From Maritalea mobilis (GTDB lineage: Bacteria; Pseudomonadota; Alphaproteobacteria; Rhodobacterales; Rhodobacteraceae), in NCBI RefSeq assembly GCF_019800885.1, contig NZ_JAHVKE010000001.1:372001-436000 (forward strand): DNA of 64,000 bases. Direction: 5' to 3'. Position 1 is the first letter of the stretch; every line of letters starts with the position of its first letter. The notes beneath the pieces were generated by a model. The model was not told the origin of the DNA and searched no databases. It saw nothing but the letters and a program-made list of their open reading frames with translations. Shown piece by piece: positions 1-9,191 of the stretch. The position numbers were made by a program, and so were the translations under genes.

Positions 1-8
1 ATGGTCAT
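1..8 (-). CDS. First codons of a gene running off the window
   Basis: On the minus strand a strong ribosome binding site GGGAGG (15-20) stands 6 nt before an ATG at 8-6, after which only ATG ACC is visible. The gene would lie downstream of the peptide transporter operon and in the same direction, beyond that operon's hairpin. Nothing can be said about its product. Confidence 0.45.
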
Positions 9-84
9 GGTTGTCCTCCCTTTGCATCAAGGTAACGCGGGCGGACACATTCAAAAAGGGGGATATTTGCAAGCGACATGCAAA

Positions 85-111
85 GACCGGCGCGGGTGGG
101 CCGCGCCGGTC
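85..111 (-). terminator. Hairpin ending the peptide transporter operon
   Basis: An 11-bp perfect stem (GACCGGCGCGG with its complement) with a 5-nt loop lies 25 nt past the ATPase stop. The following U tract on the minus strand is short (UUUG), so it may be a weak terminator. Confidence 0.55.
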
Positions 112-136
112 CGACTATTCCCGGAAATGGCCGGGA

Positions 137-2224
137 TCATTCGTCGGTGACGACGATGACCGGTTCCATGCGCTGCAGGATATCCTCGGCGAGGTGGCAC
201 TTGATCTCGTGCCCCTCGGCCAGCCGTTTCATCGGCGGCACCTCGGTTTCGCAGAGATTGCCGGGCACCTCGGATTTCCACTTGCACCGGGTCTGGAACG
301 GACAGCCCGAGGGCGGGTTCATCGCCGAGGGGATATCGCCTTCGAGTACGATGTGTTTCTTCTCGACGGATGTATCGGCAATCGGCACGGCAGACAGCAG
401 CGCCTCGGTATAGGGGTGATAGGGCGGGGCAAAGACCTGCGCCGTGTCCCCGATCTCGACCACGTGGCCCAGATACATGACCATCACCCGGTCGCTGAGA
501 TACCGCACGATCGAGAGGTCATGGCTGATGAACAGCAGCGTGGTCTTCTCACGGCGCTGGATCTCCATCAACAGGTCGGTCACGGCGGCCTGCACCGACA
601 CGTCGAGCGCCGAGACAGGCTCATCCGCCACCACGATCCGGGCGCCCCCGGCAAAGGCCCGGGCGATGCCGACACGTTGTTTCTGGCCCCCCGACAACTG
701 GCGCGGCATCCGGTCGGCAAAGGCGCGCGGCAGTTTCACGAGGTCCAGCAGGTCCAGCATCTTCTCGCGCCGCTCGGCGTCGTTTTTGCCGATCCCGAAG
801 ACCTCCAGCGCGCGCATGATCTGGCGACCCACCGTCATGGAGGGGTTCAGCGTGTCGAACGGGTTCTGGAACACCATCTGCACCGAGGAGATCGTCCGCG
901 TGTCGCGATTCTGGATCTCGGTGCCCTCGATGTTCTTGTTGTCGAGCAGCACCTGCCCGTCGGTCGCCGTTTCAAGCCCCATCAGAACCTTGGCCAATGT
1001 GGACTTGCCGCAGCCGGACTCGCCGACGATGGCCAGCGTCTCAGATTCGCGGGCCTCGAAGCTGATGGTCTCGTTGGCCTTGACCACCTTCTTGTCGCCG
1101 CCGCTGAACAGGGCGCTGGCGGCCACTTCGTAGTATTTCTTGAGGTTCTCGACTTTGAGGACGGTATTGCCGACCTCGGCCTTCTCAGTGGTCTCGCCCA
1201 CATCCGGCGGCGCGCTCCAGTCGATTTCCTGGAACCGCAGGCAGCGCGTGCTGTGCCGGTCGTTGCCTGGAACCCGGGCCATGGGGATATCGCCGGAATT
1301 GCAGCGCCCCTCTTCGAAGTAGTTGCAGCGCGGGCCGAAATTGCAGCCCGGCGGGCGTTCGTGGGGCAGGGGGAAGTTCCCGGGGATCGCCACCAAGGGG
1401 CGCGCGTTCTTGTCGGCGCCGGGCAGGGGGATCGAGCGGAACAGCGCCTGCGTGTAGGGGTGCTGCATCTCGTCGAAGACATCCTCGATCGAGCCGGTCT
1501 CGACCGCCTCGCCGGAATACATCACGCAGAGACGGTCGCAGGTTTCCAGAACCAGGCCCAGGTTGTGCGAGATGAACAGCATCGAGGTGCCGTATTTCTC
1601 GCCCAGACCCTTCACCAAGTCCACGATCCCGGCCTCGACCGTCACGTCCAGCGCGGTGGTCGGTTCGTCAAGGATCAACAGCGACGGCTTCGACATCAGC
1701 GCCATGGCGATGACGATGCGCTGCTGCTGACCGCCCGACAGCTGGTGCGGGTAGCTGCGCAGCATCCGCTCGGGGTCGGGCAGGCGTACGTCCTGCACGA
1801 CCTCAAGCGCCATCTGGTAGGCCTCGGCCTCGGATTTGCCCTCGTGGATCATGGGCACTTCCATCAGCTGCTTGCCGATGCGCATGGCCGGGTTCAGCGA
1901 CGCCATCGGTTCCTGGTAGATCATGGCGATCTCGGACCCGCGAATGGCGCGCAACTCCTCCTGGCTCATCTCGTTCAGGTCGCGGCCCTTGAACTTGATC
2001 GAGCCGCCGACGATGCGGCCGTTCACGCCAAGGTCCTGCATCACGCCAAGCGCGACAGTGGACTTGCCGCAGCCGGACTCGCCCACAAGGCCCATGGCCT
2101 CGCCGGGCATGACCTTGCAGGAAAAATCCATCACGGCGGGGATTTCGCGCAGCCGCGTGAAGAAAGAGATCGAGAGGTTCTCGATTTCCAGGATCGGGCC
2201 GTCATAGTCTTCGCGTTCAGCCAT
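137..2224 (-). CDS. Peptide-type ABC transporter, two ATPase domains in one chain
   Basis: Powers import of a peptide or related solute through the permeases encoded just upstream. The 695-residue chain is a DppD-DppF type fusion. The first ATPase has Walker A GESGCGKST at residues 48-56, signature LSGGQQQR at 162-169 and Walker B LLILDEP at 182-188. The second has its own Walker A at 401-409 and an LSGGQKQR signature. Each half ends in the Cys/Pro-rich segment typical of OppD/OppF (GCNFGPRC at 293-300; GCPFQTRC near the C terminus). It is the last gene of a five-gene minus-strand operon. Family assignment is firm; the substrate cannot be read from sequence. Confidence 0.93.
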   Translation of the reverse strand: MAEREDYDGPILEIENLSISFFTRLREIPAVMDFSCKVMPGEAMGLVGESGCGKSTVALGVMQDLGVNGRIVGGSIKFKGRDLNEMSQEELRAIRGSEIAMIYQEPMASLNPAMRIGKQLMEVPMIHEGKSEAEAYQMALEVVQDVRLPDPERMLRSYPHQLSGGQQQRIVIAMALMSKPSLLILDEPTTALDVTVEAGIVDLVKGLGEKYGTSMLFISHNLGLVLETCDRLCVMYSGEAVETGSIEDVFDEMQHPYTQALFRSIPLPGADKNARPLVAIPGNFPLPHERPPGCNFGPRCNYFEEGRCNSGDIPMARVPGNDRHSTRCLRFQEIDWSAPPDVGETTEKAEVGNTVLKVENLKKYYEVAASALFSGGDKKVVKANETISFEARESETLAIVGESGCGKSTLAKVLMGLETATDGQVLLDNKNIEGTEIQNRDTRTISSVQMVFQNPFDTLNPSMTVGRQIMRALEVFGIGKNDAERREKMLDLLDLVKLPRAFADRMPRQLSGGQKQRVGIARAFAGGARIVVADEPVSALDVSVQAAVTDLLMEIQRREKTTLLFISHDLSIVRYLSDRVMVMYLGHVVEIGDTAQVFAPPYHPYTEALLSAVPIADTSVEKKHIVLEGDIPSAMNPPSGCPFQTRCKWKSEVPGNLCETEVPPMKRLAEGHEIKCHLAEDILQRMEPVIVVTDE

Positions 2225-2272
2225 CTCTAGATCCCTGTCGGTTTATTCTGTTTCGTTATTATGCAGCGACGG

Positions 2273-2728
2273 TCAGCCATCGGGGTTCACCCATCCGCAG
2301 ATCACCTCACCATGTGCGACCATGGCCGTCAGCCGGCCAAGGTCTTGCGGTGCGACGGTGGCTTCGCAGGCGTCGACCGTGTCGTGCAGCCGGTCGAATG
2401 CCTCGACCAGGCCGATATTGGCCGCGTTGCCTGCGAACCGGCTTTGCGCGACCGGCAGGGCCGTGTTCACCTGGTCCAGCATGGTGCCGAAATCGCCCTG
2501 ACACCCCTCTGCCTCGGCGGCAGCGTAAAGCAGGACAACCATGCGACGGTTGCTTTCGGCGACCTGATCGGCACCGGCAGCCCCCATGGTACGGCGCTGG
2601 ACATTGCGAAGGGCAAGGGCCGAGGCGGCGCAGTCATAAAGGGACAGCGTCGCCTGGGCCGCGACCGGTCCCGGCGCGATCTCAACGCCGGATACGATCA
2701 GTGCCAAGGTCAGGAGGCCCTTACGCAT
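2273..2728 (-). CDS. Small secreted protein inside the peptide transporter operon
   Basis: A 151-residue protein of unknown function. It starts with a Sec signal peptide (MRKGLLTLALIVSG, then APGPVAAQ as probable cleavage region), so the mature part is periplasmic. ATG 2728 is chosen because AAGGA lies 6 nt ahead; a TTG six bases upstream would overlap the permease stop. The mature part carries four cysteines (YDCAAS, EGCQGD, DACEAT, VICGWV), compatible with two disulfides. It begins 2 nt after the permease stop and precedes the ATPase gene, so it is co-transcribed. I do not recognise a family; a periplasmic accessory of the transporter is an inference from position. Confidence 0.75.
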   Translation of the reverse strand: MRKGLLTLALIVSGVEIAPGPVAAQATLSLYDCAASALALRNVQRRTMGAAGADQVAESNRRMVVLLYAAAEAEGCQGDFGTMLDQVNTALPVAQSRFAGNAANIGLVEAFDRLHDTVDACEATVAPQDLGRLTAMVAHGEVICGWVNPDG

Positions 2729-2730
2729 CC

Positions 2731-4155
2731 TCAATCCTTCAGGCTTTCTTCGCGCAGGCCGTCGGCCAGCAGGTTCAGACCTAGCACGAGGCTCATCAGC
2801 GCAAGCGCGGGCGGAAGGGCGGGGTGCGGATAGATCGTCAGAAGCCGACGGCCCTCGTTGATCGTCGAGCCCCAGTCAGGGCTTTCCGGGCTGACGCCGA
2901 GGCCGAAGAAGCCGAGGGTTCCCAGTAGGATCGTCGTGTAGCCGATCCGCAGGCAGAAATCGACGATCAGCGGCCCGCGGGCGTTGGGCAGGATCTCCCA
3001 CAGCATGATGTACCACGGCCCCTCGCCGCGGGTCTGGCCGGCGGCCACGTAATCGCGGGTCTTGATGTCCAGCACGATGCCGCGAACGATGCGGAACACG
3101 GTCGGGCTGTTCACGAAAACCACCGAGACGAAGACGATCAGGATGTTGCCCGGCATCGAGATCAGGCCGAGCGGGTCGGCGTTGAAGGCCAGCCCCGAAT
3201 AGAGCCAGAACCCGATCACCAGCGAGATGGCGATGTAGGCCAACCTTTTCGTCGGCTGCGTGTGATAGCGCGAGTTGAACAACACCACGAAGAAGATGAT
3301 CGGGAACAGGAACAGCACCGCGGCCATGTAGGTCGGGATACCGGCATCCACGATCTCGGGGGTCACCAGCAGGTAGAACAGCAGGATCACCGGGAAGGCC
3401 AGCACGAGGTTGGCGATGAAGGTCAGGACCGTGTCCAGCTTGCCGCCGAAATATCCCGCAGGCAGGCCAAGCGTGATCCCCACCATGAAGGCGAACAGCG
3501 TCGCCGCCGGGGCGATCTTGAGCACTTCGCGCGCGCCCATGACCATGCGGCTGAACACGTCGCGGCCAAGGTTGTCGCCGCCCAGCAGGTAATACAGGTA
3601 CGCCCCGTCATCGGGGTTGGGCAGTGGCGTTCCCGGCACCTCGTTGCGCATCTGGCTGATCACGTCGATCGGGCCGAAGGTGATGATCGTCCCGGCGAAG
3701 ATCGCGGTGAACATCCAGAACATCACCAGGCCGAAGCCGATCATGCCGATCAGGCTGTCGAAGAGCTTGCCGTAAAGGCCCAGCTTGCGCTTGAAGGTGA
3801 TCGACAGGGCAAAGAGCACGATCAGCGCGATCCAGACCGGCAGGAACCGCCGCCCCATCGCGCCAAGGATGCCTTGATCCATCGGGTCCGACTGCACCAA
3901 CCCGCCGATGATGTAGGCGAGGCAACAGGCGAGAAACAGCAGCACCGCGTATTTCATGGCCATCAACGCGTAGTCGACGGGAGTGCGGTTGATGGTCAGC
4001 GTGTGGTCCGCGTTGATCTGGACTTCCCCGGCCTGTTGCCCGGCGAGGGTCAGGACGAAGTTGCCGATCAACCCAAGCAGGAACACCGCTACCGCGGCCA
4101 GCATCAGCGGGTTCAGGATGGGGCCAAGCGCGCCAGTCCATGTCAGAAGGTCCAT
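2731..4155 (-). CDS. Peptide-type ABC transporter permease, DppC-like, enlarged
   Basis: Inner-membrane permease of the same transporter. The C-terminal half contains the DppC-type region (GGDNLGRDVFSRMVMGAR, then the coupling segment with GQTRGEGPWYIMLWEILPNA and the end GLNLLADGLRE). At 474 residues it is far longer than the usual 280-310: about 150 extra N-terminal residues add roughly four membrane segments, and another hydrophobic block is inserted between the DppC-like segments. ATG 4155 is preferred over GTG 4161 because GGGAG lies 7 nt ahead. It starts 12 nt after the partner permease. Confidence 0.88.
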   Translation of the reverse strand: MDLLTWTGALGPILNPLMLAAVAVFLLGLIGNFVLTLAGQQAGEVQINADHTLTINRTPVDYALMAMKYAVLLFLACCLAYIIGGLVQSDPMDQGILGAMGRRFLPVWIALIVLFALSITFKRKLGLYGKLFDSLIGMIGFGLVMFWMFTAIFAGTIITFGPIDVISQMRNEVPGTPLPNPDDGAYLYYLLGGDNLGRDVFSRMVMGAREVLKIAPAATLFAFMVGITLGLPAGYFGGKLDTVLTFIANLVLAFPVILLFYLLVTPEIVDAGIPTYMAAVLFLFPIIFFVVLFNSRYHTQPTKRLAYIAISLVIGFWLYSGLAFNADPLGLISMPGNILIVFVSVVFVNSPTVFRIVRGIVLDIKTRDYVAAGQTRGEGPWYIMLWEILPNARGPLIVDFCLRIGYTTILLGTLGFFGLGVSPESPDWGSTINEGRRLLTIYPHPALPPALALMSLVLGLNLLADGLREESLKD

Positions 4156-4167
4156 GGGCACTCTCCC

Positions 4168-5253
4168 TTACGAAATGCGGATGCGCGGGTTGAGGAAGAC
4201 ATAGCCGATATCCGAGATCAGCTGCGTCACCAGAACCACGAAGACGGCGACGATCGAACAGGCCAGCAGCAGCTCGATATCGTTGTTCGAGGCCGCCTGC
4301 ACCAGCGTCCAGCCAAAGCCGTTGTAGTTGAACAGGGTCTCGACGATCACGACCCCGGTCAGCAGCCACGGGAATTGCAGCATGATGACCGTGAAGGGCG
4401 CGATCAACGCGTTCCTGAGCGCGTGTTTCAGCACGATGTTGCGGAAGCTGACACCCTTCAGACGCGCGGTGCGGATGTACTGGGCCGTCATCACCTCGGC
4501 CATTGAGGCGCGCGTCATCCGCGCGATATAGCCCATGCCGTAGAGCGCGATGGTCATCACCGGCAGGGTGAAGTTCCAGAACGTCACGTCGTCCATCGCC
4601 GAGCGGGCCGAGCCAAGGAATAGCGTGCGCCCCTCGATCCAGCCCATCTCGGACAGCCAGGGCGAGATGCCGGCAGTCGAGGAGGCGAGGAGCACGATGA
4701 AGATCACACCCGACACGTATTCCGGCGTCGCGGTCGAGGCGATCGAGACGGTCGAGAGGGATCGGTCGAGGCGCGAGCCTTCCTTCATTCCGGCCAGAAC
4801 CCCGATGATCAGCGCGGCCGGCACCATGACCGCGAAGGCCCAGAACATCAGCACGCCCGTCAGGGCGAGGCGTCCGCCGATGATGTTGGACACTTCGTCA
4901 TCGGACACGGTCGAGTAGCCAAGGTCGCCTTGCAGAAGGCCGCAAAAGGTTGGGGCCTCCTCGGCGGGCGTCGCGGCGTCGATGCAGCGGCCCGTGACCT
5001 CTCCGTCCGCGCCTTCGCGCGTCCAGCCCGGTACCACGCCCAGCCATTCGCCGTAGCGCACGATCAGCGGGCCGCCATAGCCGTTGCGGTCCAGCCAGCT
5101 GGCGACCTCGGCATCGGTCATCCGCGCGTTGCCTTGCGTTTTCGCGAGCTTTTCGAGGTTCGGGTAAAGGTTCGTGAGGAAGAACACCACGAAGGTGAGG
5201 CAGAGCGCCGTCAGGATCATCACGCCGAACCGGCGGAGAATGAAAAGTCCCAT
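4168..5253 (-). CDS. Peptide-type ABC transporter permease, DppB-like
   Basis: First permease of the transporter, 361 residues, with about six membrane helices beginning with the usual DppB N terminus (LFILRRFGVMILTAL). The long periplasmic loop after helix 1 (about residues 30-130) is typical of DppB/OppB. The cytoplasmic coupling motif is RTARLKGVSFRNIVLKHALR, which contacts the ATPase. The gene lies 156 nt downstream of the binding-protein gene. Confidence 0.92.
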   Translation of the reverse strand: MGLFILRRFGVMILTALCLTFVVFFLTNLYPNLEKLAKTQGNARMTDAEVASWLDRNGYGGPLIVRYGEWLGVVPGWTREGADGEVTGRCIDAATPAEEAPTFCGLLQGDLGYSTVSDDEVSNIIGGRLALTGVLMFWAFAVMVPAALIIGVLAGMKEGSRLDRSLSTVSIASTATPEYVSGVIFIVLLASSTAGISPWLSEMGWIEGRTLFLGSARSAMDDVTFWNFTLPVMTIALYGMGYIARMTRASMAEVMTAQYIRTARLKGVSFRNIVLKHALRNALIAPFTVIMLQFPWLLTGVVIVETLFNYNGFGWTLVQAASNNDIELLLACSIVAVFVVLVTQLISDIGYVFLNPRIRIS

Positions 5254-5409
5254 GTGTATCCCTGTCTGTCCGGGTGTCGCGGCCTCCGGGCCGCGGTCCC
5301 GATGGTCGGACCTCTTCTTGGCGAGGGTCCTGTTGATCTGGATCGGGTCCCGCCGGGACTGGCGGGAAAGGGGCGGCCCGGAAGGACCGCCCCGATGGTC
5401 AGGCCGAGA

Positions 5410-7053
5410 TCAGGCTTCGATGCCCAAATAGTGGATGTTGATCTCGAATTTCGGATGCATGTCGGCGTTGATGACCTCTGGCTTGTGGTGCCGGAAGAGC
5501 GACCGCCAGTAGGGCTGCAACGTGACGGCGTCCTCTTGCAGGATGCTTTCCAACTGCGCCATCACCTCGCTGCGGGCCTCGGCGTCGAGGATACCGTTGG
5601 CCTGGTCCAGAAGCGCGTCGAATTCCGGGTTCGCATAGCCGAACTCGTTCCACGCCACGCCAGAACGATAGGCGAGGTTGTAGATGATCACGCCCAGTTC
5701 GCGGTGGTTCCAGTTGGTCGAGCTGAACGGGTAGGTCGTCCAGTCGTTCCAGAAGGTCGAGCCGGGGATGACGGTTCGTTCCACGTTGAAGCCCGCATCG
5801 CGCAGCTGTGCCGCGACGGCATCGGTCGTGTTGCGGCGATAGTCGTCGTCAATCGACACGATCTCGAACACGTGGTCGGCGTGGCCGGATTCCTGCAGCA
5901 TCGCGTAGGCTGCATCCGGGTCCACGGTCAGCGGCGGCAGTTCCGCGTATTCCGGGTGGATCGGGCAGACATGGTGATGCTCGCCGAGGGTGCCCTGGCC
6001 ATTGATGCCGAGGTCGAGACAGACCTGCGGGTCGACCGCCATCTGGATCGCCTTGCGCACCATCTGGTTGTCATAGGGCTCCGAGTTCTGGTTCGGACGG
6101 ATGACCACGGTGGCCGCCGTCGTCACTTCCGACTGCGTCCAGCCGATGGCCGAGAAGAGATCGATGAATTCGCCAACCGTTTCGTAGGTCATGTCGAATT
6201 CGTCGGCTTCGGCACCGGCAAACCAGGCCGCCGGGTCCTGGCCCAGGTCGATGAAGATCACCTCGTCGAGATAGGTGTTGCCCCAGTATTCGTGATCCGG
6301 GTTCTTCTCGAGCCGCGCCTGAACGCCGACCTCGTAATCGGTGATGCGATAGGCGCCGGTGCCCACGCCATGATCCAGCGGGTTCGTCCCGATCAGGTCG
6401 CGATGCTGCACGGCAGACGGGTAGTCGGCGATGCCGGGCACGAGGGTGATGTCAGGCGCCGGGTAGGTGATGCGCACGGTCAGCGGATCGACAACCTCGA
6501 TCGCACCTTCGCGGGCGACGCCCGTGTCGGGATCGACCAGACCGCCCATCCGGGCCGCCATGGAGTTGCCCTCGACGGTCGAGTCGCACCAGCCGATGAA
6601 ATTCGCCGCCACGTCCTCGGCGGTGAAGTCGTCGCCGTTGTTCCACTTCACGCCTTCGCGCAGGCGCAGCGTATACTGGGTGGCATCCTCGTTGGCTTCC
6701 CAGCTGTCGAGAAGGACGCCGTTGAACGAGCCGTCGGCGTTGTATTCAATCAGGTATTCGAGGATGCCGCGGCTGACATTGGCCATCTGCGACCAGTCAT
6801 AGGTGCGCGGGTCCTTCAGCGCGCGCACTTCCATCTGGATGCGCAGCGTACCACCCATCGGCGGCGTCGCGCGATGCGCCTCTGCGGCAACCGGCGTTGC
6901 GCCAATCAGCGAATACGCCGCGGCGGCGCTGACGCCGAGCGCGGTCGAGCGCACGAGGAATTCACGACGGCTGAGTTTGCCGTCCTTGTATTCCTGGGCG
7001 TACATCTCCGCGACCGGATGGGTCGTGAGGCCGCGGTGCTGTGTGTCCGTCAT
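5410..7053 (-). CDS. Periplasmic peptide-type solute-binding protein, Tat signal
   Basis: Captures the transported solute in the periplasm (SBP_bac_5/DppA family, 547 residues). The N terminus has a twin-arginine motif SRREFL at residues 28-33 followed by a hydrophobic stretch, so export is probably by Tat, and the protein has about 25 residues before the motif. The body has family hallmarks such as the WNNGDDFTAEDV segment. First gene of the operon; the 265-nt gap ahead of it should hold the promoter. The ligand is unknown. Confidence 0.92.
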   Translation of the reverse strand: MTDTQHRGLTTHPVAEMYAQEYKDGKLSRREFLVRSTALGVSAAAAYSLIGATPVAAEAHRATPPMGGTLRIQMEVRALKDPRTYDWSQMANVSRGILEYLIEYNADGSFNGVLLDSWEANEDATQYTLRLREGVKWNNGDDFTAEDVAANFIGWCDSTVEGNSMAARMGGLVDPDTGVAREGAIEVVDPLTVRITYPAPDITLVPGIADYPSAVQHRDLIGTNPLDHGVGTGAYRITDYEVGVQARLEKNPDHEYWGNTYLDEVIFIDLGQDPAAWFAGAEADEFDMTYETVGEFIDLFSAIGWTQSEVTTAATVVIRPNQNSEPYDNQMVRKAIQMAVDPQVCLDLGINGQGTLGEHHHVCPIHPEYAELPPLTVDPDAAYAMLQESGHADHVFEIVSIDDDYRRNTTDAVAAQLRDAGFNVERTVIPGSTFWNDWTTYPFSSTNWNHRELGVIIYNLAYRSGVAWNEFGYANPEFDALLDQANGILDAEARSEVMAQLESILQEDAVTLQPYWRSLFRHHKPEVINADMHPKFEINIHYLGIEA

Positions 7054-7218
7054 GTATGTCGTCTCCCTGTGACGTATTGCGTGTTCTTTTTTATCGGTGG
7101 CTCGGGTGTTGTGGCTGTGGGCCGCGGCGCTCTTCGTGCTGCATCCCGATTGTCAGGTAAAACCTCCGATCCTCTGCTCCATTGGTGCGTGGACTGACCG
7201 TTGCGTCAACGGTAAGTC

Positions 7219-7267
7219 GCGACCTGAAATTGTCCAATTGCGACATCAATATCGAAGAAAAACGACA
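7219..7267. promoter_or_regulatory. Three direct repeats, candidate AraC-type operator
   Basis: Read on the minus strand, TGTCGT (7267-7262), TGTCGC (7245-7240) and GGTCGC (7224-7219) recur at 22 and 21 bp, two helical turns apart, as is common for AraC-family binding sites. The array sits 166-214 nt ahead of the binding-protein start and just past the AraC-type regulator gene. Assignment is inferred from spacing and position. Confidence 0.4.
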
Positions 7268-7318
7268 TTGGCCACCGAAGCAACCCAATTCTCTGGTCGG
7301 AAACGGTCGGTGCGCGGC

Positions 7319-8125
7319 TTACGCGCGGCGGGCCGGGGTGCGGAACTCGGACGGGGTTTGCCCGGTGGCCTGCGAGAACGCCCGCGTGAAATAGGCCGCC
7401 GAAGAAAAGCCGAGATGCTCGGCGATTTCGCGGGCGGGCATGTCGGTGTCGATCAGCAGGCGCCGGGCCTCGGACATGATCCGTTCGACCAGAAGCGCAT
7501 GGGCCGGCCGCCCCGATGCTTCGCGGCAGACGCGCGACAGATGCGTGGGCGTTACCTGCAATTGCGCCGCGTAATCCGCAACGCCCTTGCCGGTGCGAAA
7601 CTGCGCCTCCATCCGTTCGGCGAAGAGTTCCACCAGGCGGTGGCTTTTCTCGCGCAGGACGCTGCCTTCCTGACGGGTCAATTCGCGCGCGATCCAGACC
7701 GACACCAGCAGCGAATAGGCCGTCAGGGCACGGTCCATGGCCGGGGCCTGCGCCGCAAGCTCGCGTTCGATCTTTTCGAGATGGCTGGTGAGGTTGCCCT
7801 GCGCCTCGATGTTCGAGACGCGCAAGTGCAGCGGATCGTTCGGCACGCCAAGGCTGTCATCGGGTGGCAGGCACAGCTCCAGCCCCTGCGTCTGCGAGGG
7901 GAGTTCCAACGCCAGCTGGCAGCGCGCGGGCACGAAAACCGCCGTATTCGGACCATAGCCGCGCGTGATCCCGTTCACGGTGATGCGGCCTTGCCCGCGT
8001 GTGATCCAATAAAGCCGGTGACGCGGACTGGAATGCAGCAGCTCCAGCTTCCACGCGCCCTGCATCCGCAGCTTTCCAAGCGACAGGACGGAATGGACGA
8101 GGGGGCGGCGGGAGTGTTCGAACAT
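7319..8125 (-). CDS. AraC-family transcriptional regulator
   Basis: A 268-residue regulator with an N-terminal cupin-like sensing domain (about 1-150) and a C-terminal double helix-turn-helix (about 165-265). The second HTH has the signature region MPAREIAEHLGFSSAAYFTR followed by the conserved FSQATGQTPSEFR. It lies directly upstream of the peptide transporter operon in the same orientation, which suggests it controls that operon, probably responding to the imported solute. Start ATG 8125 is the only plausible one. Confidence 0.88.
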   Translation of the reverse strand: MFEHSRRPLVHSVLSLGKLRMQGAWKLELLHSSPRHRLYWITRGQGRITVNGITRGYGPNTAVFVPARCQLALELPSQTQGLELCLPPDDSLGVPNDPLHLRVSNIEAQGNLTSHLEKIERELAAQAPAMDRALTAYSLLVSVWIARELTRQEGSVLREKSHRLVELFAERMEAQFRTGKGVADYAAQLQVTPTHLSRVCREASGRPAHALLVERIMSEARRLLIDTDMPAREIAEHLGFSSAAYFTRAFSQATGQTPSEFRTPARRA

Positions 8126-8178
8126 GCGCTAACGCTACGCTTCTGCGCGGCGATGGCAAGCCGAGAAGCAAGCCCTTG

Positions 8179-9072
8179 TCACGGCAGGCGGATCTTTTCC
8201 CAATCGCCCATCCGGGCCCGGAACCACGTGCGCTGGCGCTTGGCATATTGGCGGCTGGCGATGATTGCGGCCTCCCGCGCTTCGTCCAGTGTCATCCGCC
8301 CCTGCAAATGCGCGATCAGCTCGGGCGCGCCGATCGCCTTGCGCGCGCCGCCCGCGCTGTCCCAGCGATCGAGATTGGCGCGGGCCTCATCAAGGGCACC
8401 CTGCGCCAGCATCTGGTCGAAGCGGTGCGCAATCCGGTCGGCCAGCCAGTCGCGGTCAGCGTCCAGCAGCAAGGCCCGGGCCTGCGCGCGCGGCACAAGC
8501 GGCGGGTCGGTTTTATCCTGCCATGCGCTCAAGGGCTTGCCGGTCGCGCGCCACACCTCCCAGCCGCGCTGCACCCGCGCGCGGTTGGCCCGGTCGATGC
8601 GCCCTGCAAGTACCGGGTCCACGCGGTCCAGCTCCGACAGAAGGGACTGCGCGTCCATCGCATCGGCCTCGGCGCGCACCGCCTGCGGAACCGGGGGGAT
8701 CTCGGCCAGCCCCTCGGTCAAGGCCCGGAAATAGAGGCCGGTCCCCCCCACGATGACGGGCCGCTGCGGACGGTCGAGGATCGGTTTGAGATCGCGCAGC
8801 CACGCCCCCACGGAATACTCCGCCTCGAACGGCACGTGACCATAGAGCGCGTGGGGCAGGGCGGCTTCCTCCTCGACGGAGGGGCGCGCGGTCAACACTC
8901 GCCAGCCGTCATAGACTTGCAACGCATCGGCATTCACGATCACCCCGCCGCCCTCGGAGACGATCCGGTGCGCCAGGGCCGATTTGCCCGAGGCCGTCGG
9001 CCCGGCGATCAGGACCGGCTGGTCGGAAGGGATGCTGTCAAGCGTGGTCAATGTGGTGTGCCGTTTCTTCAT
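8179..9072 (-). CDS. miaA: tRNA dimethylallyltransferase
   Basis: Transfers a dimethylallyl group to N6 of A37 in tRNAs that read codons starting with U. The P-loop GPTASGKSA near residues 23-31 and the following [17 protein letters not shown] region are diagnostic. The start MKKRHTTL at 9072 gives 297 residues, the usual size; the open frame continues 23 codons further upstream without family similarity. It is divergent from pyrH with 119 nt between starts. Confidence 0.95.
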   Translation of the reverse strand: MKKRHTTLTTLDSIPSDQPVLIAGPTASGKSALAHRIVSEGGGVIVNADALQVYDGWRVLTARPSVEEEAALPHALYGHVPFEAEYSVGAWLRDLKPILDRPQRPVIVGGTGLYFRALTEGLAEIPPVPQAVRAEADAMDAQSLLSELDRVDPVLAGRIDRANRARVQRGWEVWRATGKPLSAWQDKTDPPLVPRAQARALLLDADRDWLADRIAHRFDQMLAQGALDEARANLDRWDSAGGARKAIGAPELIAHLQGRMTLDEAREAAIIASRQYAKRQRTWFRARMGDWEKIRLP

Positions 9073-9191
9073 CTGGCCCGCACGGCGCGCCGCAGGGCGT
9101 TGAACCGGGCCCGGTTTTAGACCATGTTGCGCCGAACTCAATCACCGCCGGCCTGACCATCGCCGAAAGGCCGCCAAAGGATGCTGCCACC

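Noticed and set aside
11-2230. 739-codon plus-strand open frame opposite the double ATPase
   Set aside because: It mirrors the ATPase gene, whose ABC motifs are all present on the minus strand; the plus frame has no domain and is a product of high GC content.
4930-7197. 755-codon plus-strand open frame opposite the binding protein and permease genes
   Set aside because: His/Arg/Asp-rich translation without domains, fully antisense to two recognised genes.
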